64,000 bases of DNA, taken from Amphiura filiformis. Lineage: Eukaryota; Echinodermata; Ophiuroidea; Amphilepidida; Amphiuridae. The DNA is taken from contig NC_092629.1 of the NCBI RefSeq assembly GCF_039555335.1, positions 30,439,382 to 30,503,381 on the forward strand, written 5' to 3'. Under the pieces are notes generated by a model. That model did no database searches and was not told the DNA's origin. It saw only the letters and a list, made by a program, of their open reading frames with translations. The position numbers and the translations under genes were made by a program. This document shows positions 1-12,183 of this stretch, piece by piece (positions within the stretch are counted from its first letter, which is position 1; every line of letters begins with the position of its first letter).

Positions 1-1392
1 ACAGCCTGGTGCCCCTTCCCTAGTCCCTGTGGCCTGTGTACATCTGTGAGTTACATGTCACTAATGTGACACACACATGCCAACATCTCCACATTTACTG
101 CTGTCTGATACATGTAGTTTTTAGAGAACTTTTAATACCTGTGACCCCCATCATTTAAAATGTAAATGACCCCAACCCCCACTTTTTAGGCCCCTACTTC
201 ACTGATATAAACATACATGTTAGATATAAAGTTCAGTGCCCCACCCCAGGCATGGACTCTGACCGAGTCCGGACTAGGGTCATATTTTTGTTTGACTCGG
301 ACTTTGCTCGGACTCGGCTCGGCTCGGCTCGGACTCGGACGAGCTGGACTCGGGTACAAGTCTAAAGTCTTTGAGCTTCTAAAAAAGGCTTTATTGGGAC
401 GTAGCACGCAAAAATTTGTTATTTTACACTATTTTCGGTCATGATCAGGCTGAATAAGGTATTGGCATTTTGTGTGGTGTGCTGCACCCATTTGGCTACA
501 ACTTTGTAAATGAAATTACTTACATCCTCCTCACTAAGGAAAGCCGTGCTGTTCGGTTGCAGGTGCTTTGCTTCAGGGCATGTTAGTCTAGATTTTTGGA
601 AGATATGCCTTGCAGAATGGACCTTTTCCTGCTAGATATCCTGTGCCAGTTTCTGGAAAGACAAAACAATATGACATTGTAATTAAAGCCATATTGTAAC
701 ATTTGCTAAGGAGAAAGCCCTGAATATTTTTCAAAATTCTGTTTTTACACGATTGCAATGTACTTTGTAAACATAGTACATACTCAGCAAAAATCAAAAC
801 TTTATGTTTAATGCTCACTTGCTGTGGGTTGGGATTGAGACTGAAGATGAAGTGAAAATGTGACACAATCTGGTCCATCGGGGCCAAAGGAGGCATTTTT
901 GAAAATTAAGTTACTGTAATCATTACATTATAGGCCTACATACAATAGGCTATCATTACTGAAATAAACAAAGGTCTAGCATGCTTGGTTCTAGAGTTAT
1001 GAAGTTTTTTGATGTCTATTTTCTTATGTATTTTATTATTTTTACTCCATATTTTTACCTTTATCTCAGTTTCAAATTTACCGCCTTTGGTCCACATGGA
1101 CCAGATCATGTCACAAATCATGTTTTCCTATACTATTCTCTTGGTCGGGGCCACGTCACATCCATTTATCACATGCATTGGAGTGAAAACAACTTATCGC
1201 ATATTTGTATTTGCAGATCGAGAGTCGAACCTGGCACAATAGTGTGATAGCTTGTGATACACTCCGACGCTGTCTCCGAGTTCAGTGAATGCGAATGTTG
1301 TTTTCACTCCAGTGCTAAAATAAATTGTCAGCCGGTTCATGCCCGGATGTCCGATCGACAGAATAACAAAAATCCTCACTGCCAGTTAAAAT
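1..1392. other. Intergenic stretch, nothing recognised
   Basis: No coding signal that I can support. The one local structure is a short GC-rich tandem of GGACTCGG/GGCTCGG units around 277-352, which differs sharply from the AT-rich surroundings. The short open frames here lack domain motifs and splice context. Confidence 0.5.
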
Positions 1393-1679
1393 AAGGGCTG
1401 TCAACTTTTTGGAATTGTTTGGCGTGAGACAGAGGCGTACCGGGATTTGCCGACTACAATGTTCATTTTTACCCGTGATTATTTGAGCTATGGACCTGAA
1501 AAGCTGGGGGGGGTTGGGACAACAAATTATTTTGACGATGCGTGAGATTTTACTCGTTTTCCAGCTTTTTGCGTGAGATTTACAACCTAGGCGTGCGATT
1601 ATACTACTTGGCGTGAGACCGTGAGAAAGTGACCCAATGCGTGAGACTCACGGCCAATGCGTGAGAGTTGACAGCCCTG
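1393..1679. mobile_element. hAT-type MITE with 8-bp target duplication
   Basis: The ends are inverted copies of AGGGCTGTCAACT, reading GTTGACAGCCCT at the right. The 8-mer GTTAAAAT flanks both sides (1385-1392 and 1680-1687). An 8-bp duplication and a CAGGGCTG-like end are typical of non-autonomous hAT elements. There is no coding capacity. The interior has repeated GCGTGAGA words. Diverged relatives lie at about 13707-14048 and 30098-30768. Confidence 0.85.
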
Positions 1680-2205
1680 GTTAAAATTAATGTTGTGTCG
1701 TTTAGTTTTACTTTTGCATAAAAAAAATAATGGTTATAAAAAGAAACTCACCTTGCAGAGTCGTGTACGTACAGACAACACACCCAACTCAGCCTGGAGG
1801 ACGGTGTACACATATATACGGAAAACACTGCACGGTATTGCAATGATCAATGCTCAGTCATGTGTGATGCACGGGTGAATGGGACAAATCTCGTCATGTT
1901 TTCGTGGTGTATTCGATGTCCGTGGACATAATTGTCCTTAATCCATCATGTCATTTGCTTCTCTAAATATTAAGTGAATTGAATACTATATTACTATTGC
2001 AAACTAATCCAAGCACGTCGTTAAAATGAGGCAAATAATTCGATTTTCGCAACTGGACACTACTGTCATGACTGTCGCAAAAACAGCTATCGAGGTCAGA
2101 GGTGAAATCTGTCGTGCAATGGGATAGAGCGGGTTTTTTGCGTTGGGAAGAACGCGCCACCTCATTGGTCATACAAATCGCTCGCGATGTAGTATAAATC
2201 ATGCT
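1680..2205. other. Unannotated spacer
   Basis: AT-rich sequence between a MITE and the satellite array. I see no gene, repeat or RNA signal in it. Confidence 0.5.
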
Positions 2206-4838
2206 TATGTCGTCAATTATCATGACTTTATGTCGTCAATTATCATGACAACACGTCATACAACTCGCAATTATATCGTCAATTATCATGACAACACGTC
2301 ATACAACTCGCAATTATATCGTCAAGTATCGTGACAACTCGACAACTCGAAATTATCATGTCAATTATCGTGACAACACGAAATTATCATGACTTTATGT
2401 CGTCAATTATCATGACAACTCGTCATACAACTCGCAATTATATCGTCAAGTATCGTGACAACTCGACAACTCGAAATTATCATGTCAATTATCGTGACAA
2501 CTCGCAATTATGTCGTCAATTATGTCATCATTTATCGTGACAACTCGCAATTATGTCGTCATTTATCGTGACAACTCGACAACTCGAAATTATCATGTCA
2601 ATTATCGTGACAACTCGCAATTATGTCGTCAATTATGTCATCATTTATCGTGACAACTCGCAATTATGTCGTCAATTATGTCGTCATTTATCGTGACAAC
2701 TCGACAACTCGAAATTATCATGTCAATTATCGTGACAACTCGCAATTATGTCGTCAATTATGTCATCATTTATCGTGACAACTCGCAATTATGTCGTCAA
2801 TTATGTCGTCATTTATCGTGACAACTCGACAACTCGAAATTATCATGTCAATTATCGTGACAACTCGCAATTATGTCGTCAATTTTGTCATCATTTATCG
2901 TGACAACTCGCAATTATGTCGTCAATTATGTCGTCATTTATCGTGACAACTCGACAAGTCGAAATTATCATGTCAATTATCGTGACAACTCGCAATTATG
3001 TCGTCAATTATGTCGTCATTTATCGTGACAACTCGACAACTCGAAATTATCATGTCAATTATCGTGACAACTCGCAATTATGTCGTCAATTATGTCATCA
3101 TTTATCGTGACAACTCGCAATTATGTCGTCAATTATGTCGTCATTTATCATGACAACTCGACAACTCGAAATTATCATGTCAATTATCGTGACAACTCGC
3201 AATTATGTCGTCAATTATGTCGTCATTTATCATGACAACTCGACAACTCGAAATTATCATGTCAATTATCGTGACAACTCGCAATTATGTCGTCAATTAT
3301 GTCGTCATTTATCGTGACAACTCGACAACTCGAAATTATCATGTCAATTATCGTGACAACTCGCAATTATGTCGTCAATTATGTCGTCATTTATCGTGAC
3401 AACTCGACAACTCGAAATTATCATGTCAATTATCGTGACAACTCGCAATTATGTCGTCAATTATGTCATCATTTATCGTGACAACTCGCAATTATGTCGT
3501 CAATTATGTCGTCATTTTTCAGGTCAACTCGACAAGTCGAAATTATCATGTCAATTATCGTGACAACTCGCAATTATGTCGTCAATTATGTCGTCATTTA
3601 TCGTGACAACTCGACAACTCGAAATTATCATGTCAATTATCGTGACAACTCGCAATTATGTCGTCAATTATGTCATCATTTATCGTGACAACTCGCAATT
3701 ATGTCGTCAATTATGTCGTCATTTTTCATGACAACTCGACAAGTCGAAATTATCATGTCAATTATCGTGACAACTCGCAATTATGTCGTCAATTATGTCG
3801 TCATTTATCGTGACAACTCGACAACTCGAAATTATCATGTCAATTATCGTGACAACTCGCAATTATGTCGTCAATTATGTCATCATTTACCGTGACAACT
3901 CGCAATTATGTCGTCAATTATGTCGTCATTTATCATGACAACTCGACAAGTCGAAATTATCATGTCAATTATCGTGACAACTCGCAATTATGTCGTCAAT
4001 TATGTCGTCATTTATCGTGACAACTCGACAACTCGAAATTATCATGTCAATTATCGTGACAACTCGCAATTATGTCGTCAATTATGTCATCATTTATCGT
4101 GACAACTCGCAATTATGTCGTCAATTATGTCGTCATTTATCGTGACAACTTGACAACTCGAAATTATCATGTCAATTATCGTGACAACTCGCAATTATGT
4201 CGTCAATTATGTCATCATTTATCGTGACAACTCGCAATTATGTCGTCAATTATGTCGTCATTTATCATGACAACTCGACAACTCGAAATTATCATGTCAA
4301 TTATCGTGACAACTCGCAATTATGTCGTCAATTATGTCGTCATTTATCGTGACAACTCGACAACTCGAAATTATCATGTCAATTATCGTGACAACTCGCA
4401 ATTATGTCGTCAATTATGTCATCATTTATCGTGACAACTCGCAATTATGTCGTCAATTATGTCGTCATTTATCGTGACAACTTGACAACTCGAAATTATC
4501 ATGTCAATTATCGTGACAACTCGCAATTATGTCGTCAATTATGTCATCATTTATCGTGACAACTCGCAATTATGTCGTCAATTATGTCGTCATTTATCAT
4601 GACAACGCGACAACTCGAAATTATCATGTCAATTATCGTGACAACTCGCAATTATGTCGTCAATTATGTCGTCATTTATCGTGACAACTCGACAACTCGA
4701 AATTATCATGTCAATTATCGTGACAACTCGCAATTATATCGTTAATTATGTCATCATTTATCGTGACAACTTGCAATTATGTGGTCAATTATGTCGTCAT
4801 TTATGTCATCATCATGTCATCATGACAACATGACATGT
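2206..4838. repeat. Satellite array with 82-bp and 43-bp units in a 207-bp higher-order repeat
   Basis: About 2.6 kb of near-identical tandem units built from the words TCGTGACAACTCG, AATTATCATGTCAATTATCG and AATTATGTCGTC. The basic unit is 82 bp. A 43-bp half unit, missing the GACAACTCGAAATTATCATG part, is interspersed, so many copies recur at 207 bp (82+43+82) and others at 82 or 125 bp. The first ~250 bp (to about 2450) and the last ~100 bp are more diverged. Single-base variants (GTCATC for GTCGTC, CTTG for CTCG, AAGTCG for AACTCG) mark subfamilies. The short ATG-initiated frames inside are by-products: 82 is not a multiple of 3. Confidence 0.95.
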
Positions 4839-5320
4839 CCCTTCAGTGCTTCCGTAGAAAAGGACTAATGACAATTTCGCCGTTCAAATGACAAATGCGT
4901 CGTGCAAACTATGTGAAACAATTGCGCAAATACGCTACCATGTGAAAAGGACAAATAGCAATTTTACTGCGCAATGACAAAGCCGCGCAAAAATATCGCG
5001 CAAATACGTCATTATGTGAAACGGCAAATTCTTCAAACTTGCAGATACGACGGGCTTGCGCAGTAAGGTGATCGGCAAATTAATACATCGTTATGTGATA
5101 CAGACATGTCAAAGTTTTGCAAATACGACATAATTAAATTAATGAATATATTACTAATTAAGCCACTTTGAGGCATGGTTTTTGGTGAATAGTAGAATAT
5201 AACAAACTATAAATGTACCAATTTTCTCAAAAGTGTTAAAAATGTCAAAAACGTCAGTATGTGATACGGCCGACGATTAATATTGAACCATCTGTTGTTT
5301 TGACTATTACTTATTAGCAA
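4839..5320. repeat. Degenerate repeat tail after the satellite
   Basis: Loose repetition of GCAAATACG and TATGTGAAAC/TATGTGATAC words (for example near 4910, 4940, 5014, 5094 and 5249), spaced irregularly. It may be an old relative of the satellite or an unrelated degenerate array. No gene is seen. Confidence 0.45.
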
Positions 5321-5850
5321 CGTCTACAAAGGAGTCATTTGACTCCCAATATGGAGTCATTTTATATAGATATAGAGTCGCGTAGTGGCTGGACTCTGCG
5401 TCTAGAGTAAACCAGACTCCATTTGAAGAGTCACACTGAATCCATTACAGGGTCACTCCGACAGTTCGGAACTAGCACAAAATAATGATATACATAGATG
5501 TACATCAAGATAAAAATTCAAAGTAATACACCTACCGGAATACGAGATTTTACTTTGAGTTTCACGCCATATACGGTAGGCGATCGTCAGACGACAAGAT
5601 TAAGAAATTTAGGCTGAACCACCATCCCTTGGGAATGGGAGACTATACATTGCATGGTGTCAACAGCCAAACTACTCCAGAGTCTGACTCTTTTGAAGAG
5701 TCATAAATTTCTTGACTCCGTCCGTCGACGACTCTGACTGTAGAGTCAATTGACTCCACAGGTACAGTCAACTGACTCTCTTGTGACAGTCAGGTGCCTC
5801 CTTTTGAGAGTCAGTGCTATAGTTTACTCTACTTTGAGAGTCACTTAACT
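5321..5850. repeat. Cluster of GAGTCA/TGACTC motifs
   Basis: About a dozen GAGTCA or TGACTC hexamers, several arranged as short palindromes such as GAGTCATTTGACTC and GAGTCAATTGACTC, in two groups (5328-5470 and 5680-5850). The hexamers are related to the bZIP half-site, but none is a full TGAGTCA/TGACTCA site, so a regulatory role is only a possibility. A degenerate short tandem repeat is an equally good explanation. Confidence 0.5.
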
Positions 5851-6243
5851 CCATTCTGATTATCAGTGGCAATACCATCCTGTCAAATTCAGAATTCTTA
5901 AAACCAACAGCAACAACGTATATAAATGCAGTTTTTATCCTTGCACAATACAGGACTGGAAAGACCCCCATCAAATATGCTCAACATAACTATCACTGAA
6001 AGCTTCAAAGCAGCTATTTCAAATCACACCATGAAGTAACTCATTCCTTTTCTGTGTGGTATGGTTTGTTCATCCGATTCCACCATTCCCATCTCAAGTA
6101 GATATTGCTTTTAGCAACGTTATTGAGTATTTGGTAGATATAGAATATTAAGCTTGATTGATATCGTGTGGGGACTGGTTGTACTTAATATTTTGGTATT
6201 AATGGATAGATGATACCTACAGCTACACATTGGTGTCATTATA
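5851..6243. other. Unannotated spacer
   Basis: No gene or clear repeat seen up to the left end of the nested transposon at 6244. Confidence 0.4.
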
Positions 6244-6411
6244 CAGCCTGTCTCAAAAAAACTGTGCAAGTGAAAAGCGCCCTCTTTGGCAATTAGAAAA
6301 TACCGTTGTGACATGATGCTTACATTAACGTCAAGGGCACAGTCTTTGCTCACAAAAACCGTTTGTTCTGTTCAATTTGCTTTTTTTAAATCTTGAGATA
6401 TGTTTAGTTAA

Positions 6412-6870
6412 CAACGAAAGGGTACAATCACAATAAATATTGTGCCACTTTCATATTTACTTGGGAATAGGGCTGTACGTCGTACATGTAAATCAATGAT
6501 AACTGACGTTGATGCGTCTAATGCACCCCCCTCGGGGCTCGAACAATATTTGTTTGTCTTTTAACATGTCTTGAGTGTCAAAGAGAACAGTATTTACCAT
6601 GATAAAATCATAAATATTTACATGTTTTTAATTTGACAGCAGAATGTGAAATATTTATTTATCTTTTAATTTGTCGTAAGTGGAAAAAGAGAATCATAAT
6701 ACCTGTGTCATGATAAAACAGTAAAAACAATTTTGTATTGTTGTGTAATTGATGCATTCTTTTGATTTCACGGAGGAACTCTTGATAAACTTAATGATAC
6801 CATTGATTTACATAAATACAGCCCTCTTCCTTAGTAAAAGTGGCACAATTGTGATTTTACCCTTTCGTTG
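6412..6870. mobile_element. TTAA-flanked MITE (inner element 1)
   Basis: Flanked by TTAA at 6408-6411 and 6871-6874. The terminal inverted repeats are CAACGAAAGGGTA at the left and TACCCTTTCGTTG at the right, and the similarity continues inward (ATTGTGCCACTTT and AAAGTGGCACAAT; AGGGCTGTA and TACAGCCCT). A TTAA target duplication is the hallmark of piggyBac-type insertion, so this is probably a non-autonomous relative. Confidence 0.8.
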
Positions 6871-7984
6871 TTAAGGGCTGGGGTATGAACGTTTGAACAG
6901 TATTTATTTTGGGACATTAGAGCACATCAAACATATCGAATTGCATTCTGAATACGAAGAATGTCATTCTGATATCAAATAATTTTGATTTTTTGAAATT
7001 CGCAATTTAATACACATTTTATGGCAAATCATTAAAATTGATATTTTGATATTTAACAGTACTCGAAGTAAACTTTACAAATCTGATGATTTATACTTAA
7101 AGTGTATGTAGGTGGGATGAAAAGCCGACGATCAATTAAAAATTTTGACCTTTCGTATTGGAGATAGGGATTTTTTTCCCAAAACACCAACAAAAAAAAG
7201 GTCTTTTTGGGAAAAAAATCCATATCTTCAATATGAAAGGTCAAAATTTTCAATTGACCGTCGCACAGTGGGCCAGGTCAAAGTCAAAGTGTGCCAAAAC
7301 CCTACTTTAGTGACTTTCAATGTTCGAATTTTTTTTATGTGATTTGGAAAGATAATGAACCTAAGAATATTTTCTGAAAATATTTCACCACTGGTTTGTT
7401 CTTAAAGGTGGTATTTTTTATAATAAACACGCGAAATCGTTACAATCTGCTTCTTATTAGAAAAATCATGATTTGGGGGTAAAATTCTATAATTTTGTTT
7501 TGTCATTTCTGATTCATTTGTGCTTTCACAGCTATTTGAGAAACTATTTGTAGAATATAACAATAGGATATGAAGAATGTGAAAACCTTCAGGGAATTAA
7601 ATATTTTAGCTTAAACGTCCTCGAAACTAAGGCAAAATTACATTTTAACAAATTTGATCTCGAAAGATTAGATTCCCGTCGATTCCCGCCTTAAAACTTA
7701 TACAGGCATATTCAGAAAAGTTTCATCTTTGTGGTGGTACCAAATTCAGTTGCAGCTTTTTGCAGTCTTCTGCAGTGGAGTCAGTTTTATGAGGCCTTGT
7801 GCCAGTAAAAGTGGCCGCAAAATCGTAAATTCAGGTGAAAAGAGATGTACAGCGCTGCAGCGTGTACAAACATCTGGAGATGCACACTAGTGTTCTATTA
7901 ATAGCTTGATGGGAGACAAAACTCCGTACAACCTCCGTATAGAGATGGATAAAGTTTAACAAACTTTTAAATACATTAGTAGGC

Positions 7985-8660
7985 CTAAAATTTAATATTT
8001 AATTCACAAATTTAACATTGAATTTACCGATTTAATATTAAATCTGCGATTTAAATATCAAATCTGCGAATTAAATATCAAATCTGCGAATTTTAAATTT
8101 ATAATTAATTAATTCACAGATTTAATATTAAATTGGCAGATTTAAAATTTATTTTGCAAATGTTATATTTAATTCGAAATTTTCATATTTAATTCTTGAA
8201 TTTAATATTTAATTCGCAAATGTAATATTTAATTCACAGATATAATATTTAATTCGCAGATTTAATATTTAATTTGGAGCTTTAATATTCGTATATTTTG
8301 ATATTATATTTGCATTTCAATTCGCAGATTTAATATTTAATTCGCAAATTGAATATTTAATTCGCAAATATTAAATTTGCAGATGTAATATATAATTCGC
8401 AGATTTAATATCAAATCTTTATTCAAGAATTAAATATATATAAAATTTGTAAATTAAATATCAAATCTGCGAATTAAATATCAAATCCGTGAATTTAATA
8501 TAAATTTCGCGAATTAAATTTCAAATCTGCGAAATCAATGTTATATCTGTGAATTTAATATTAAATAAATTAAATATTAAATCTACGAATTTAATATTAA
8601 ATCTGCGAATTATATATTATATTAGATTCGTTAATTAAATATTAAATTCGTGAATTAAAT
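7985..8660. repeat. AT-rich minisatellite of TTTAATATTTAATTCGCAGA units
   Basis: Degenerate tandem units of about 19-20 bp. The first part carries both orientations, the middle mainly TTTAATATTTAATTCGCAGA, and the last part mainly the inverse (AAATCTGCGAATTAAATATC). It is therefore partly palindromic and should fold easily. It lies inside the TTAA element at 6875-9864. Confidence 0.85.
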
Positions 8661-8989
8661 TAATAAGTTGTAACATCCGGGTGGGGTCTCTCATTGCCAT
8701 GGTATACGTATATGACTTGCCTTTTGGGGTGCTTTTTGTCCATTTTTGTAAAGCGATGGGTGGGTTTTCACTACAGACGAAAGCGCCCAGTAGGCCTACA
8801 TTGTGTATTTTTAGAAACCTGTTGGTAAAAGTACCTAATTTGGGCAAGGAAATTGGTATATAGTGATGGGTTGAAAATTACGTAAGATAATGGCGACGTT
8901 TTGGAGTCCGACAGGAAGAATCACGTACAAATTTTGGAAGAGAAACCACCCCAACATCTAGGCTGGCTGGTTGTTTATCTGCTTGCTTA

Positions 8990-9500
8990 TATTAGACAAT
9001 TAAAATGTCAGCATTTTATTGATGTCATACGTATTAGAAAATGCCGTCAGTGAATTCAGTCCGTATAACCTTGAATATGCTATTTGCTAATACTTTTCCA
9101 ATCGGACATTTGAATTACTGTTGTAAGAATAATTAGCCAATCACGGTTCGATATTTTCATGACGTCATATGCCTTGGAAAATGGCTCTATTGGATTCCAC
9201 AGTCCTTAAAACCCCCTATTTGAAAGTTTTTATAATAATTCTTACACAGGCATTTGAATAACTGTGGGAGGAATAATTGACCAATCACATATCAGCATAT
9301 TAATGGCGTCATACGCTTTCGAAAATGTCATCACTGAATTTCGCACCCCTTGGAGCCCCTATTTCGCTTTTTCAATTAAAATTTTTACATATGTTATTTG
9401 AAATACTGTTGTAAAAATAATCGACCAATCACATTTCAGCATTTTGATGACGTCATACATTTATGAAAATGCCTCCATTGAATTCTGCAGCCTCAAAAAC
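8990..9500. repeat. Tandem repeat of about 150 bp carrying CRE-like TGACGTCA
   Basis: Three to four diverged copies of a unit with the words CCAATCAC, TTCAGCATTTTGATGACGTCATA, GAAAATG and AATTC. The palindrome TGACGTCA is intact at about 9160 and 9448 and altered in the other copies. CCAATCA is a CCAAT-box core. It is part of the inner transposon; any regulatory activity is untested. Confidence 0.6.
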
Positions 9501-11089
9501 CCCTAAAATAATCATTTTACCGTGTTTTTATGCGTTTGATTGTCCGTTTATAATTTTGGCACACTTTGAGACGATTCTGGCCCACTGTGCGTCGGCTTTT
9601 CCTCCCAGCTACATACACTTTAAGAATATATCATTAGATTTATATAATTTACTTCGAGGACTGTTATATATCAAAAATTTGAAAAATATTAAATTTTTAT
9701 AATTTGTCATAAAATTTGTATTATATTGTGATTTTCAAAAATGAAAATTATTTGATATCAGAAAGACATGCTTCGTATTCAGAATGCAATTCGATAGGTC
9801 TGAGGTGCTCTCATGTCCCTCAAAAAATACTGTCGAAACGCAATAAACGCTCATTCTGGATCCCTTAAGTAAGCATATCTCGAGATTAAAACAGGCAAAT
9901 TGAATAGAACAAACGGCATTTGAGATCTAAGACCACGCCCTTGACGTTGGTGTAAGCATTATGTCACAATGGTATTTTCTAATTGCCAGAGAGGGCGCTT
10001 TTTACTTGCACAATTTTTTTGACAGGCTGTATATATAATAGTATAGGATTTTTAATATAGAAAAATTTGGGTTTCTAGGTAAGTATACGATTCGTCTCAA
10101 ATTCATTAATTGCCCTTGGGCGCGATTCGTCCAAATCAAAATTTCCATATATCGACGTCGGGGCCCGGGGGTGCCACTGTAATGGTGAAGGGGGGTATCA
10201 GGCGCGTCCGTGGACTCACAAAAAGCACCCTAAACAAGTATTGCTGAGACTGAAATTTGCACCCCTAAACAAGTATAAGTAGCGTGATTTGCTACCCTAA
10301 ACAAGTAGTTGTATTTTCTCTACCCCTAAACAATTGATGCAATTATTACCCCTAACAACACTAAGAAACAGGTGCTTTTAACCATAAAATAAGTAAGAAG
10401 CTGTTGCCTTGGTCAATTTTGGAAATAACTTGACCAAAACGTGTTTTTGCTTCCTTTATTAAATAAATGCATGTTATGAAAAGCTTGAACATGTTGAATG
10501 TAAAAGTGTCAACTTCAAAGGTTCATAACTTGAAAACTGAGCCCCTACGTACATATGAACTGTATCAAGAGATAGAGCTCTTTAAAATAAAGCTTTTCTG
10601 AAAAAATTGGACAGAGCCCCGCCGTCTGACAGAAAAATGTAAGGTTTCCAAGAGCTTGCTTTTTAATCACAAGTCACTTATTCGCAGAGCTTATCTATAG
10701 TACTAGTAGTAGCCTCCATTAAAACAATAGTTTAAGGATGCACAACTATGTTTTCTCAAAATTTGAGTTGGCAAAATCCCTAAAAAAGTAAGTCCTAAAT
10801 TTATTAATTTATTCAATTTGGCAACTGGCTAAATTGCGAAAAAACAAACAACCAGGTTTTGAATTTGGAGTTAATAGGACATCAGTAAAGTGGTCAAACA
10901 TCGTTTTTTGGTATTTATCAATTATTAATTTAAATTAATAAGACTGGCAACCCACTAATTTCAGAAAATCATTGATCAATACATCATTAAAACAGTCAAG
11001 TGTCAATGTCAACTAGTGGCAAATGGTGGTCATAGACCACAAACCTAGCTGGGGCATGTTGGTGTTGTGGAGGTATCTGACCCCTACAA

Positions 11090-11850
11090 AATGTTCCAAA
11101 AATGCTCCCCTGGTCATGGGGTTTGTTTTCACCGAGTTTGAGTCCCGTACTCCTAACAGATGTCCAAAAAATTCAATTCTAAGAGTTGACCCCAGATGAC
11201 CTTTGACCTGACCTATGCATGATGTTCCATAATGTTCCCCTGGTCTTGAGTTTTGTTGTCACCATGTTTGAGCACCGTACCTCTTACAGATATCCAGAAA
11301 ATGAAATTCTATACGATTTGACACCAGATGACCTTTGACATGACCCTTGCACGGTGTTCCAAAATGTTCCCCAGGTCAGTAAGTTTGTTGTTGTGGAGTT
11401 TGAGCCCCGTATCCCTAACAGATGTCCAGAAAATGCATTTAGAAAATTTGACCTCTACATGACCTTTGACCTGACCCCTGCAAAATGTTTCCCTGGTCAT
11501 GAGATTTGTTGTCACTGAGTTTGAGCCCCATACCCCTTGCAGATATCCAGAAAATGAAGTTATAAAGATTTGACCCCAGATAACCTTTGACCTGACCCCT
11601 GCAAAGTGTTCCAACATGTTCCCCTGATCATTAAGTTTGTTGTCACCAAGTTTGAGCCCCGTACCCCTTACAGATGTCCAGGAAATGCGTTTCTAAAATT
11701 TGACCTCTGCATGACCTTTGACCTGACGCCCGCAAAATGTTCCCCAGGTCATGAGATTTATTGTATCGAGTTTGAGCCCCATACTCCTTACAGATGTCCA
11801 GATAATGCAATTGTAAGATTGTACCCCCTTAATGACCTTTGACCCCAATT
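11090..11850. repeat. Tandem array (~126-bp units) carrying DR1-type TGACCTTTGACCT
   Basis: Six diverged copies sharing GTTCCCCTGGTCATGAG, GTTTGAGCCCCGTA, CAGATGTCCAGAAAATG and TGACCTTTGACC. The 13-mer TGACCTTTGACCT, which is the inverse of AGGTCAAAGGTCA, is perfect at 11197, 11460 and 11712 and has one mismatch near 11329, 11581 and 11833. AGGTCA half-sites spaced by one base are the DR1 element bound by nuclear receptors such as HNF4, RXR and COUP-TF. Confidence 0.8.
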
Positions 11851-12149
11851 CTGTGTGCAAGGTATGGGCACTGGGTAAAGCCGATGCACATGTGTAAGTA
11901 ACGTCATTGTGCTATGTAATATGTGGCAGAAGAAGCATTTTGAAGATATTTGGTTATATACCGAAAATGCCCCTTTAATGACCTTTGATCCCAATTCTGT
12001 TTGCACCATATGGGCACTGGATATAGGCGATACATATGTGCAAGTTACGTAATTGTAGGGTGTAACATGTAGGAGGAGAAGCATTTTGAAATTTTTGTTG
12101 CCAGAAGAAAGAAAGAAAGAAAGAAAGAAGAATCGGAGAGCATTACAGT

Positions 12150-12183
12150 ACCTAGCTGGGGGGTGTAAACCCCCCAGCTAGGT
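12150..12183. repeat. Perfect 14-bp stem hairpin
   Basis: ACCTAGCTGGGGGG, the six-base loop TGTAAA, then the exact inverse of the first arm. It lies directly after a GAAA microsatellite and closes the CTAGCTGGGG segment. It probably marks the terminal structure of a transposable element rather than a transcription terminator. Confidence 0.85.

Larger units (their letters stand above)
6875..9864. mobile_element. TTAA-flanked long-TIR element (inner element 2)
   Basis: Lies between TTAA at 6871-6874 (shared with its neighbour) and TTAA at 9865-9868. The inverted arms run about 400 bp (6875-7300 and 9550-9864). They contain recognisable blocks such as AGAGCACATCA, GAATTGCATTCTGAATACG and AAAGTGTATGTAG. 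Diverged fragments of the same arm recur at 21000-21230, 32600-32880 and 54484-54660, so it is a high-copy family here. The interior holds tandem repeats (see separate entries) and no transposase. Confidence 0.75.
6244..10029. mobile_element. Outer TA-flanked MITE split by nested insertions
   Basis: The left end reads CAGCCTGTCTCAAAAAAACT and the right end is its inverse, ending GACAGGCTG. TA lies immediately outside both ends (6242-6243 and 10030-10031), as in Tc1/mariner-type elements. The arms 6244-6407 and 9869-10029 are inverted copies over about 160 bp. They meet at a TTAA site into which two further elements were inserted (6412-6870 and 6875-9864). Without them the outer element would be only about 330 bp. 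No transposase is visible. Confidence 0.8.

Noticed and set aside
2331-4434. Series of 64-69 aa ATG-initiated frames with MSSIMSSFI and TTRNYVVNYV
   Set aside because: They come from the satellite. The 82-bp unit is not a multiple of three, so each frame ends after about two units; there is no splice or promoter context.
2206-4838. CRISPR-like periodic repeat
   Set aside because: There are no unique spacers: the whole unit repeats. The DNA is eukaryotic.
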